A stretch of DNA of 64,000 nucleotides, taken from NCBI GenBank assembly GCA_019550975.1, contig SDWH01000004.1:62001-126000 (forward strand), written 5' to 3'. The notes under the pieces are model-generated. The model was not told where the DNA came from and did not search any database. It worked only from the letters and a program-made list of their open reading frames with translations. The position numbers and the translations under genes were made by a program. Shown here piece by piece: positions 38,285-46,285 of the stretch (position 1 is its first letter; the number at the start of each line of letters is the position of its first letter). The stretch is from Bacteroidales bacterium SW299 (GTDB lineage: Bacteria; Bacteroidota; Bacteroidia; Bacteroidales; Bacteroidaceae).

Positions 38285-39469
38285 TCAGATTCCTTGATAA
38301 AGCTTCAGACTGAAACGGGGTGCCATACCCAGCAGATGATCGAAGATGTCCGACTGGATATGTTCGTATTGTTTCCAAGCCTTGACACGTGAAAAGAAAT
38401 ACACCCGTATGGGCAGGCCGCGCTCTGTAGGTTCCTTCTGGGCAATGATCAGATCTAAATCCTGGTTCACTACCGGCAAACTCATCAGATAGCGTTCGAT
38501 GTATTCACGGTACAACTGCGAATTGGTCGGCATTTCTCCTTCGGCAGGAACATAATCAGACATCAGGGGAACTTCTTTACGGATACGCTCCAGTTCTTCC
38601 GGTGTAGAGAAACGTATCGTATCCAGATCCAGCCAGATACGCTTGTCTACCCGACGGCCGCCGCTTTCCTGCATTCCCCGCCAGTTCTGAAATGTACTGT
38701 TTACCATTGTATACGGAGGAATGGTAGTAATGGTGTTATCCCAATTCTGGATCTTTACGGTATTCAATGTAATTTCCTGCACGATTCCGTCGGCCATTCC
38801 GTTAGGCAATGTCACCCAGTCGCCTATGCGCAGCATGTCGTTTGCCGAAAGCTGCACTCCTGACACAAATCCTAAAATGCTGTCTTTAAAGACCAGCATC
38901 AGCACCGTCGCCGCAGCACCCAAACCGGCAAAGAGCGTTATCGGTGACTTGTTGATCAGTGTAGCCACAATCAGTATGCCTCCAAGAAAGAACAGCACCA
39001 CCTGACACACCTGCACAAGTCCGCGAATAGGATGATTCTTACGGATTTCCTTCGAATTGTAAATGTCAAGCATCACCAGCAGCATGGCATTCAGCGTAAG
39101 CAGGATAGCTACAATGATATAGACAGCACAAATGCGCTGCGAAAACACCAGCATGTCTTTGCCTTTGACAAAAGCTAAAGGCAAAAGCAGATAAATCAAT
39201 ACGCCGGGCACCACATGCAGCAAATGATGCACAACCTTACGCTTCACCAGCAAAGTATTCCACCGGTAAGGAAAACGGCGTGCATATCGTTTGATGCCTC
39301 CTACCACAATGGCTTGAAAAAAATAATTCAGACCCACGGCCAACAGAATAATGAGTGCGGCCACCACAAATTCGTCAAACATATTGGCATATTCGGATGG
39401 GATTCCCCATGATATAAGCACATCATTCATCCATCCGCCCAACGTTCCGACCTCATGTAAAGTTTTCAT
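38285..39469 (-). CDS. MscS-family mechanosensitive channel
   Basis: I use the ATG at 39,469 (MKTLHEVGTLG; 394 residues); a TTG two codons upstream extends the frame. Hydrophobic segments at about 25-45, 65-85, 95-120 and 135-160 precede the MscS core, which contains the pore-lining helix region (GLGAAATVLMLVFKDSILGFVSGVQLS) and the beta domain (DMLRIGDWVTLPNGMADGIVQEITLNTVKIQNWDN; TTIPPYTMVNSTFQNW). This is the larger YbdG-like type with extra N-terminal helices. It should release solutes on hypo-osmotic shock from the inner membrane. It stands alone, converging with the GH95 gene. Confidence 0.92.
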   Translation of the reverse strand: MKTLHEVGTLGGWMNDVLISWGIPSEYANMFDEFVVAALIILLAVGLNYFFQAIVVGGIKRYARRFPYRWNTLLVKRKVVHHLLHVVPGVLIYLLLPLAFVKGKDMLVFSQRICAVYIIVAILLTLNAMLLVMLDIYNSKEIRKNHPIRGLVQVCQVVLFFLGGILIVATLINKSPITLFAGLGAAATVLMLVFKDSILGFVSGVQLSANDMLRIGDWVTLPNGMADGIVQEITLNTVKIQNWDNTITTIPPYTMVNSTFQNWRGMQESGGRRVDKRIWLDLDTIRFSTPEELERIRKEVPLMSDYVPAEGEMPTNSQLYREYIERYLMSLPVVNQDLDLIIAQKEPTERGLPIRVYFFSRVKAWKQYEHIQSDIFDHLLGMAPRFSLKLYQGI

Positions 39470-39800
39470 AAGCAATTTATATTAAATAATATATGTAATA
39501 TGTACAACAAAGCGATACCAAGGATGTTTAACCTTCAGGAAAAATATGCTATAAATAACTCCAAAAAGCCATTCCATCCTGTTTTTGGGATACGCAGCCT
39601 TTTATTGCGAAAGCTGTTTTTTACGTTTACCCTGCAACAAATATACAACTTACAAAACATTACCGACCTGAAGCCGGCGAATTTAAGAATATTTGAACAT
39701 CAGGAAGCTTCTGAAACCGTTCCAAATGCCTTCCAGACAGTTTTTACCGCCTTTTCTAAATAAAAATCGCATATTAATTCATCGTTTCGAGAAAATTATC

Positions 39801-39808
39801 TATCTTTG
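39801..39808 (+). promoter_or_regulatory. Promoter -7 element of the lysO transcript
   Basis: TATCTTTG followed by C matches the Bacteroides -7 consensus exactly. Transcription would start near 39,815, leaving a leader of about 230 bases before the first lysO codon at 40,047. The region upstream to the MscS gene (39,470-39,800) shows nothing else recognisable. Confidence 0.65.
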
Positions 39809-39814
39809 CGGCCC

Positions 39815-40046
39815 GAAATCGAAAAATGGCAATGAGTTTTAGCAACACATACAAACTGAACGAGTGTGTACAGCGGTGCGCGGTACACCGCAGGTTTGTC
39901 GCACACTGGTTCACCGGCTTCATCTAAAATAATCCGCAGCAACCCCCGTATTTAAAGTGATTATTTTTTATGAACCGGCAAAAATTGCCATGCCCTTTGC
40001 TGTGAAAAGGCCAAAGGACAGGGTCTTTTTGCTAAACTGAAAAGCC
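39815..40046 (+). ncRNA. Structured 5' leader upstream of lysO with terminator-like hairpin (attenuator or riboswitch candidate)
   Basis: Three elements follow in order. First, AGTGTG and CACACT (near 39,867-39,906) enclose an inner GCGGT/ACCGC hairpin. Second, a long hairpin pairs 39,914-39,934 (CCGG, TTCAT, AAAATAATC) with 39,959-39,978 (GATTATTTT, ATGAA, CCGG), 18 base pairs with one bulge and a 2x2 internal loop around a 24-base loop containing CAACCCCCG. Third, CCTTTG (39,993-39,998) pairs with CAAAGG (40,011-40,016), followed by a T-run at 40,022-40,029, 17 bases before the start codon. I do not recognise it as a known riboswitch class; it does not show the lysine riboswitch core. Confidence 0.55.
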
Positions 40047-40331
40047 ATGTTTTACGTATTGATTTTATTATTCATCGGCATCGGCACAGGCTATATTTTC
40101 CGCCGTGTCGAACTGCTTCACAAAGTGGAAAAGACAATTTCACTCACAATCTTCTGTATGCTTTTTACATTCGGAGTTACCATCGGATCCAACGACGAAC
40201 TGATAAGCAATCTCGACAAGTTCGGATATCAGGCAGCTTTGCTGGCCATATTAGGAACAGCCGGAAGCCTTTGCGCCTCATACCTGGCATACCGTCTGAT
40301 TTTCAGGAAAGGAGGTAAAGATGAAAAATAG
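40047..40331 (+). CDS. lysO: LysO-type lysine exporter, N-terminal subunit
   Basis: The 94-residue protein has three hydrophobic segments (FYVLILLFIGIGTGYIF; ISLTIFCMLFTFGVTIGSND; YQAALLAILGTAGSLCASYL) and matches the N-terminal part of LysO/DUF340 lysine exporters. In many Bacteroidales this family is coded by two adjacent genes rather than one, so I treat the split as natural. Its last 11 bases overlap the next gene, and a strong AGGAGGT at 40,311-40,316 inside it serves that gene. It sits in the inner membrane and would export L-lysine or toxic analogues with its partner. Confidence 0.8.
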   Translation: MFYVLILLFIGIGTGYIFRRVELLHKVEKTISLTIFCMLFTFGVTIGSNDELISNLDKFGYQAALLAILGTAGSLCASYLAYRLIFRKGGKDEK

Positions 40332-40947
40332 TCTGATTATACTTTGCGTATTCATCGCCGGAGGTCTGACAGGGCTTAACCGCCTGATTCCGGAAGACTG
40401 GTTCAAGGGAAACACCTCGATTATCATTCTTTACATACTTATTTTCCAGGTGGGAATCAGCATCGGTTCAAACAAAGACCTGAAAGACATGATCCGTTTT
40501 CTCTCTCCCCGAATGCTGATATTGCCGCTGTCCACCATTGCCGGAACGCTGCTTTTCTCCTTCCTCGCCAGCTTTGCCATCAGCCAATGGAGAACAGCGG
40601 ACTGCATGGCTGTAGGAAGCGGATTTGCTTATTATTCACTGTCTTCAGTGCTGATTACAGAAATAAAACAGGCTTCGGCCGGCATACAGATAGCAACCGA
40701 ACTGGGAACGCTGGCCCTGCTGGCAAACATCATCCGCGAAATGATTTCGCTCATAGGAGCACCCCTGTTCACCCGAATGTTCGGAAAACTCGCTCCCATC
40801 TCGGCAGCAGGAATCAACTCGATGGATGTAATGCTGCCGATGGTAAACCGCTATTCAGGAAAGAACATGGTTCCGCTTGCCATCCTGCACGGAATCATCC
40901 TGGAAATAAGCGTGCCGCTGCTGATTTCCTTCTTCTGCAGCATGTGA
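40321..40947 (+). CDS. lysO: LysO-type lysine exporter, C-terminal subunit
   Basis: The 208-residue protein covers the C-terminal part of LysO/DUF340, with GISIGSNKDLKDM, AVGSGFAYYSLSSVLIT and INSMDVMLPMVNRYSGKNMVPLAI as family signatures and about six membrane segments. It overlaps the N-terminal subunit by 11 bases in a different frame and has its own strong AGGAGGT ribosome-binding site at 40,311-40,316, unusual for Bacteroides and a sign of coupled translation. Both depend on the structured leader upstream. Lysine export is known for the E. coli member; a different amino acid is possible here. Confidence 0.85.
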   Translation: MKNSLIILCVFIAGGLTGLNRLIPEDWFKGNTSIIILYILIFQVGISIGSNKDLKDMIRFLSPRMLILPLSTIAGTLLFSFLASFAISQWRTADCMAVGSGFAYYSLSSVLITEIKQASAGIQIATELGTLALLANIIREMISLIGAPLFTRMFGKLAPISAAGINSMDVMLPMVNRYSGKNMVPLAILHGIILEISVPLLISFFCSM

Positions 40948-40956
40948 CAAGCCTTC

Positions 40957-42450
40957 TTACCACGTATAGCTCAAGCCGAAACTTAAAAGTTCCTGCAACT
41001 GGAAGTAACTGTCATCCGATTCACGCGTCACTCCATCGTCGAAACGGCCGTGAATGAACAGTTTAGTCGACAAGTACTGGTTGATGGTAAAGGTGAATGT
41101 ATTCTCCCATTCAGCCAGGACTTTTTCGTAGTTCGTAGTGTATGAAAGCCGGGACTCCCACAGCAGAACAGAAATGATCTGCCACTTCAATGTAGATTCC
41201 AGACGAGAACCCCAGACACTCTCGTGCTTGTGCCCTTCCTTTACATTGAACTTGGTCGGATCTACCCTATCGCTTGACACACTATACAGCGTATAGTTTA
41301 ACGGATTGATCAGTACGGACAGGTTGCAGACCCCATCCTTTATATATTTATAGTCCATACCAAGACCGACGTTCAACTCAGCCGGAGAAAAGAAAGCAGA
41401 CACCAGATTTTCGGTATTGGTTTCATAGTTCGAGAAAAACTGAGTCTTGAACTCGGCCGAAAGCGTATAATACCACGAGTTGACAGCCTTAATACCCAGT
41501 TTAGAACTCAGGCGGAACATATCATTGTTAGGCTTATAGCTATGCAAGGTATCAGAAGGAGCGGTAATAAAGCCCAGTTTCCATTCCAGTTTGTTTTCGA
41601 ACTGTATTTTCTGGCGGTCATCATAATTTGCCTGCAAGGTCAGTCCGGAAAGGAACGACTTCGTGCTTTCGCCTCCCTTATACCAGTTGTCGGAAATATA
41701 GTTCTGCGAAAACTGCAAATAGCCGTTGCCCGTCAATGTCCAGAAGTTCGGCTTGAACACAAGCAGGTCTTTCTGCACCACTTCCCGCGGACGGCCAGGT
41801 ATCTGCAAAACCTGCAGGATAGACTTCTTGGTTTCGTCCTTCACAAACTTTTCTCCCTGCAAGGGCTTCAATCCGACCAGATTAGCCTCGTTCTGTTTCA
41901 CCAGATTCGGATATTCAAGATAAAACGAAAGCAGCTGACGGTTAATGTAACGGTCGATCTTCTCCGAACGGCGGAGATCCTTCAGCGGAAACGGCCGCAC
42001 TGCTACAGAATCATCCTTCAGAAAAGGAATCCGAGGCTTCCATCCGTCAATATTGCAGGCCTGCTCTATCGCCGCATGATAATAAGTTGCAGGCATCGAA
42101 AGTTTGTAATAGTCAGATTTCACAGGAATCCCCCTTATAATAAGGTATATGTCATCCCACCGTTCAAGCATTTCATCGTATCTCTTGCGAAAATCTCTCA
42201 CCGTCCTGTTGAAAGCCAGCAGCTGCGGCGAAGGCTGCTCTTTCTGTTCTGTCACTCTGCGAACCGACAACTTTGCACTGTCGGCCGCTGAAACAGCCGA
42301 AAGAGAGTCGAGAACCTGAACTACCACAGAGTCAGGAATCACGACAACCGCCGTATCTGCCACGGACTCCAGTCCGGACACCTTGGCTGTCTGAGCAAGC
42401 GCACACAGCGCCATTGCCAGAAACACAGCCACCAATCCCATCTTCTTCAT
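40957..42450 (-). CDS. DUF3078 outer-membrane-associated protein
   Basis: The 497-residue protein has a signal peptide (MKKMGLVAVFLAMALCALAQ). After a low-complexity Val/Ser/Asp stretch (about 25-65) comes a helical part, then a long run of alternating beta strands (LTGNGYLQFSQNYISDNWYKGGES; ENKLEWKLGFIT; SYFQLQELLSFGLSYTW) ending in an aromatic residue, as in outer-membrane barrels. This matches the Bacteroidetes DUF3078 family, whose role is unknown. It converges with lysO by 9 bases. A TAGATTTG -7 element lies at 42,476-42,483 on the minus strand. Confidence 0.85.
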   Translation of the reverse strand: MKKMGLVAVFLAMALCALAQTAKVSGLESVADTAVVVIPDSVVVQVLDSLSAVSAADSAKLSVRRVTEQKEQPSPQLLAFNRTVRDFRKRYDEMLERWDDIYLIIRGIPVKSDYYKLSMPATYYHAAIEQACNIDGWKPRIPFLKDDSVAVRPFPLKDLRRSEKIDRYINRQLLSFYLEYPNLVKQNEANLVGLKPLQGEKFVKDETKKSILQVLQIPGRPREVVQKDLLVFKPNFWTLTGNGYLQFSQNYISDNWYKGGESTKSFLSGLTLQANYDDRQKIQFENKLEWKLGFITAPSDTLHSYKPNNDMFRLSSKLGIKAVNSWYYTLSAEFKTQFFSNYETNTENLVSAFFSPAELNVGLGMDYKYIKDGVCNLSVLINPLNYTLYSVSSDRVDPTKFNVKEGHKHESVWGSRLESTLKWQIISVLLWESRLSYTTNYEKVLAEWENTFTFTINQYLSTKLFIHGRFDDGVTRESDDSYFQLQELLSFGLSYTW

Positions 42451-42475
42451 TTTCTACTTGCCTATTAAATTTCGG

Positions 42476-42483
42476 CAAATCTA
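42476..42483 (-). promoter_or_regulatory. Promoter -7 element of the DUF3078 gene
   Basis: The minus strand reads TAGATTTG followed by CC, matching TAnnTTTG, 25 bases upstream of the start codon at 42,450. A TTTG lies further upstream but at longer than usual spacing. Confidence 0.5.
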
Positions 42484-42533
42484 CAAAAAGCAGCCGTTAT
42501 ATGCAACAAAAAAAGGTTTTACACGCAATAGCC

Positions 42534-42566
42534 TTTGCGGGTTCGGCTTTTTTTTTCTAATTTTGC
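42534..42566 (+). promoter_or_regulatory. Promoter of pyrG
   Basis: A -33 TTTG (42,534-42,537) and a -7 TAATTTTG (42,558-42,565) are 20 bases apart, a near-ideal Bacteroides sigma-ABfr promoter. The predicted transcript starts about 50 bases before the GTG start of pyrG. Confidence 0.7.
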
Positions 42567-42619
42567 ATCTTTATAGAAAACAGTTTTATTGCTGATTAAA
42601 ATTTTAAACTATTCATATT

Positions 42620-44218
42620 GTGGCAGAAACAAAGTACATTTTCGTAACAGGTGGCGTTGCCTCATCATTGGGCAAAGGCATCATCTCTTCATCAATCGGT
42701 AAGTTGCTGCAAGCAAGAGGCTACAGCGTAACCATCCAAAAGTTCGACCCGTACATCAACATCGACCCGGGAACTCTGAATCCCTACGAGCACGGCGAAT
42801 GCTATGTGACAGTAGACGGACATGAGGCCGATCTTGACTTGGGACACTATGAACGCTTCCTGGGCATACAGACGACAAAAGCCAACAACATCACCACAGG
42901 CCGCATCTACAAGAGTGTGATCGACAAAGAGCGCCGCGGTGACTATTTGGGAAAAACCATCCAGATCATCCCTCACATCACAGACGAAATCAAGCGTAAT
43001 GTGAAGCTCTTGGGAAACAAGTACAAATTCGACTTCGTAATTACAGAAATCGGAGGTACGGTAGGCGACATCGAATCGCTTCCCTATCTTGAAAGCATCC
43101 GTCAGCTAAAGCGTGAACTGGGACGCAACGCATTGTGCGTGCATCTCACCTACGTGCCTTATCTGGCTGCAGCAGGCGAACTGAAAACAAAGCCTACACA
43201 GCATTCGGTTAAAGAACTGCAGTCGGTAGGCATCCAGCCCGACATCCTTGTACTGCGCACCGAACATGAGCTCAGCGCCACACTCCGCAAAAAAGTAGCG
43301 CTGTTCTGCAACGTAGACGAAGACGCAGTAGTACAGTCGATGGATATGCCGACGATTTATGAAGTGCCTCTGCGGATGCAGGAACAGAAGCTGGACGTGA
43401 CGATTCTTGAAAAGATGGGCTTGCCTGTAGGCGAAACGCCTACACTGGGACCGTGGAGAGAATTCCTAAACCGCCGGCACAGCGCTACGGAAGTGGTGAA
43501 AATCGGACTGGTAGGAAAATATGACTTGCAGGACGCATACAAATCCATCCTCGAAGCATTGTCGCAAGCTGCAACCTACAATGACCACAAGGCTGATATC
43601 CATTTCATCAACAGCGAGAAGCTGACTGAAGGAAACGTGGAAGAACAGCTTAAAGACATGGACGGAATCATCATCTGCCCGGGCTTCGGCCAAAGAGGAA
43701 TCGAAGGAAAGTTCATCGCTGCCAAATACTGCCGCACACACAACGTGCCGACATTCGGCATCTGCCTCGGCATGCAATGCATGGCCATCGAATTTGCGCG
43801 CAATGTGCTGGGATACGCCGATGCCAACAGCCGCGAAATGGACGAAAAGACTCCGCATAACGTCATTGACATTATGGAGGAGCAGAAGTCAATCACCAAC
43901 ATGGGCGGAACCATGCGTCTGGGTGCATACGAATGCGTGGTCGACCAGAACTCAAAGACATTCCAGGCTTACAAGACCGAACACATACAGGAACGCCACC
44001 GCCACCGCTACGAATTCAACAACGACTATAAGGCTGAATTTGAAAAGGCTGGCATGAAATGCGTGGGCATCAATCCGGAATCAGACCTTGTGGAAATCAT
44101 CGAAATACCCACATTGAAATGGTATATCGGTACACAGTTCCATCCGGAATACAGCAGCACGGTGCTGAAACCGCATCCGCTTTTCCTGTCGTTCGTCAAG
44201 GCGGCTATCGACAAATAA
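42620..44218 (+). CDS. pyrG: CTP synthase
   Basis: The 532-residue protein starts at a GTG (MAETKYIFVTGGVASSLGKG), the conserved start of CTP synthase. The synthetase domain carries SLGKGIISSSIGKLLQARGY, KFDPYINIDPGTLNPYEHGE and EIGGTVGDIESLPYLESIRQ (split in the reading). The C-terminal glutamine amidotransferase domain has the nucleophile Cys382 (GICLGMQC) and the His-Glu pair in QFHPEYSS. It makes CTP from UTP, ATP and glutamine in the cytoplasm. A promoter lies just upstream and yidC follows 30 bases downstream, an order common in Bacteroides. Confidence 0.98.
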   Translation: MAETKYIFVTGGVASSLGKGIISSSIGKLLQARGYSVTIQKFDPYINIDPGTLNPYEHGECYVTVDGHEADLDLGHYERFLGIQTTKANNITTGRIYKSVIDKERRGDYLGKTIQIIPHITDEIKRNVKLLGNKYKFDFVITEIGGTVGDIESLPYLESIRQLKRELGRNALCVHLTYVPYLAAAGELKTKPTQHSVKELQSVGIQPDILVLRTEHELSATLRKKVALFCNVDEDAVVQSMDMPTIYEVPLRMQEQKLDVTILEKMGLPVGETPTLGPWREFLNRRHSATEVVKIGLVGKYDLQDAYKSILEALSQAATYNDHKADIHFINSEKLTEGNVEEQLKDMDGIIICPGFGQRGIEGKFIAAKYCRTHNVPTFGICLGMQCMAIEFARNVLGYADANSREMDEKTPHNVIDIMEEQKSITNMGGTMRLGAYECVVDQNSKTFQAYKTEHIQERHRHRYEFNNDYKAEFEKAGMKCVGINPESDLVEIIEIPTLKWYIGTQFHPEYSSTVLKPHPLFLSFVKAAIDK

Positions 44219-44248
44219 ATATAAGAAACCGAATACAATTAGATAAAA

Positions 44249-46123
44249 ATGGACAAAAACACGTTAGTGGGATTTGTGCTGATCGGAGTGGTGATTGTTG
44301 GATTTGGAATCTACAACCGCCCCAGTCAGGAAGAAAGAGCGCAAGCTCAGCACTATCAAGATTCTATCCAGCAAGTAATCCGGGATAAGGAGATACAGGC
44401 CCAAAAGCAGGCGGCATTGGCCGAAGAAGCAGCGTTGAATGATACAACATCTTTGTTTTTTGAAGCAACCAAGGGCGAAGAAAAACGAACTACCCTTGAA
44501 AACGAATTCATCAAGCTGCAGTTCACGAACAAAGGCGGACGGGTTTGTTCGGCCATGCTGAAAGAATACAACGACCAAGAGCACCAGCCGCTGGTTCTGT
44601 TTGACGGAAATGACGCTGCCATGAACTTCAGCTTCGACGGAAAAGCAGAAAACATGAACAGCAGCCGCCTGTATTTTGAAACCGTAAACCAAACTGACAG
44701 TACGGTCACCATGAGGCTGAACGTATCAAACGGAGGACATCTGGATCTCAACTACAAACTGCTGCCGCATTCTTATATGGTAGACCTGACCATACAGGCC
44801 ACAGGCATGCAGAACTTTTTCCACTCGACGACAAACAGCATGGGCATCGACTGGAAGCAACGGGCACGCCAGATGGAAAAGGGATTCAACTTTGAACAGC
44901 GGTATACTTCGCTCACCTACAAGCCTGTGGGCGAAAGCTTCGATTACCTGAGCGAAACAAGCGACGAGAAAAAGGATATTCCCGAAGCGCTCGACTGGGT
45001 AGCGTTCAAGAACCAGTACTTTTCATGCGTATTCATGGCTGAACAGTGCTTCATGAACGCCTCGCTCGATTCAAAGCTGGAAGTGCAGGGAAGCGGATAC
45101 ATGAAAGACTACAGAGCAGAAATGTCTACTCCTTTCGATCCGACCGGTGCAAAACCGACACGGCTGCAGTTCTATTTCGGACCGAATCATTTCAAGACGC
45201 TGCTGGCAAGCAACGACCTGAGCTTCTCGAACAAAGATCAGGAACTGGAAGATCTGGTATATTTGGGATGGCCGATCATTCGCCTCATCAACAGGTGGTT
45301 CACCATCAATCTATTCGACTGGCTGTCGGGACTGGGATTGAGCATGGGCATTGTAATTCTGTTCATGACGATCATCGTAAAAATCCTCGTGCTTCCCACC
45401 ACATGGAAGTCGTTCATCTCGTCGGCAAAGATGCGTGCGCTGAAGCCTTATGTAGATAAAATCAGTGCAAAATATCCCAATCCGGAAGATGCGCTGAAGA
45501 AACAGCAGGAAACGATGGCCCTTTACCGCGAATACAATGTGAGTCCGATGGGAGGCTGTCTGCCGATGCTGCTGCAGACTCCGGTCTACATGGCGCTGTT
45601 CTTCTTCGTGCCGAACGCGATCGAATTCCGCCAGCAAAGTTTCCTTTGGGCAAACGACCTTTCGGCCTACGACGACCTGATCAGCTGGAACATGCACATT
45701 CCCTTGCTCGGCAATCACTTGAGCCTGTTCTGCCTGCTTTTCAGTGCCACCACGGTTATCAACCAGATTGTGATGATGCGCCAGCAGGACATGGGCAACA
45801 ATCCGCAGATGGCTGCCATGAAATGGATGATGTATATCATGCCGCTGATGTTCTTCTTTATCTTCAACGACTATGCGTCGGGATTGAGCTACTACTACTT
45901 TATCTCGGGACTGATGAGCATCCTCATCATGTGGATCATGCGCAAAATGACTGACGAGAAGAAGCTGCTCGCACAGCTGGAAGCCAACAAGCGGGAGCCT
46001 TCTCAGCAAAAGCCAAGCGGTTTGATGGCCAAGCTCGAAGCGCTGCAGAAAGAACAGGAACGCCTGCAGAAAGAACGCATGGAACGGATGAAGCAGACGC
46101 AGAATCATAATAAGAAAAACTGA
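44249..46123 (+). CDS. yidC: Membrane protein insertase YidC
   Basis: The 624-residue protein has the N-terminal anchor (NTLVGFVLIGVVIVGFGIYN), a large periplasmic beta domain (about 60-340) and the C-terminal insertase core with five membrane segments. Core signatures are TTWKSFISSAKMRALKPYVDKI, EYNVSPMGGCLPMLLQTPVYMALF and SGLSYYYFISGLMSILIMW. The tail is basic and helical (KLEALQKEQERLQKERMERMKQ), suited to ribosome contact. It inserts and folds inner-membrane proteins, alone or with SecYEG. It is co-transcribed with pyrG and ends in a clear terminator at 46,151. Confidence 0.98.
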   Translation: MDKNTLVGFVLIGVVIVGFGIYNRPSQEERAQAQHYQDSIQQVIRDKEIQAQKQAALAEEAALNDTTSLFFEATKGEEKRTTLENEFIKLQFTNKGGRVCSAMLKEYNDQEHQPLVLFDGNDAAMNFSFDGKAENMNSSRLYFETVNQTDSTVTMRLNVSNGGHLDLNYKLLPHSYMVDLTIQATGMQNFFHSTTNSMGIDWKQRARQMEKGFNFEQRYTSLTYKPVGESFDYLSETSDEKKDIPEALDWVAFKNQYFSCVFMAEQCFMNASLDSKLEVQGSGYMKDYRAEMSTPFDPTGAKPTRLQFYFGPNHFKTLLASNDLSFSNKDQELEDLVYLGWPIIRLINRWFTINLFDWLSGLGLSMGIVILFMTIIVKILVLPTTWKSFISSAKMRALKPYVDKISAKYPNPEDALKKQQETMALYREYNVSPMGGCLPMLLQTPVYMALFFFVPNAIEFRQQSFLWANDLSAYDDLISWNMHIPLLGNHLSLFCLLFSATTVINQIVMMRQQDMGNNPQMAAMKWMMYIMPLMFFFIFNDYASGLSYYYFISGLMSILIMWIMRKMTDEKKLLAQLEANKREPSQQKPSGLMAKLEALQKEQERLQKERMERMKQTQNHNKKN

Positions 46124-46150
46124 TTTCACAATAAAGCGTACCAAAACGAT

Positions 46151-46180
46151 AGCCCTGCCCCACAAAGCAGGGCTATTTTT
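46151..46180 (+). terminator. Terminator of pyrG-yidC
   Basis: AGCCCTGC (46,151-46,158) and GCAGGGCT (46,167-46,174) form a perfect 8-bp stem with an 8-base loop, followed by ATTTTTATTT. It lies 27 bases after the yidC stop. Confidence 0.9.
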
Positions 46181-46235
46181 ATTTGACCGCATATTATTTG
46201 CCGGCCTGGATTGCTGCCTTTCATACGTTTTTATG

Positions 46236-46244
46236 TAAATTTGC
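46236..46244 (+). promoter_or_regulatory. Promoter -7 element of the S9 peptidase gene
   Basis: TAAATTTGC matches TAnnTTTG plus C. It lies 42 bases before the chosen start (46,286) and inside the longer open frame, which argues against the upstream TTG as start. Confidence 0.6.
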
Positions 46245-46285
46245 CAACTAAAGACGAAAAACAAATCACAATAGAACAAACTATC

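Noticed and set aside
39834-39929. 31-codon leader peptide upstream of lysO
   Set aside because: The frame has one lysine and no run of any single amino acid, and its bases take part in the leader hairpins, so a peptide attenuator is not supported.
39815-40046. Known lysine riboswitch
   Set aside because: The conserved lysine-riboswitch core and five-helix junction were not found.
40047-40947. Frameshifted lysO
   Set aside because: The two parts overlap by 11 bases, have separate good starts and a strong ribosome-binding site, and the two-gene arrangement is usual in Bacteroidales.
46211-46285. Upstream start for the S9 peptidase
   Set aside because: It lies on the -7 element at 46,236 and lacks a signal peptide; the lipoprotein start at 46,286 fits.
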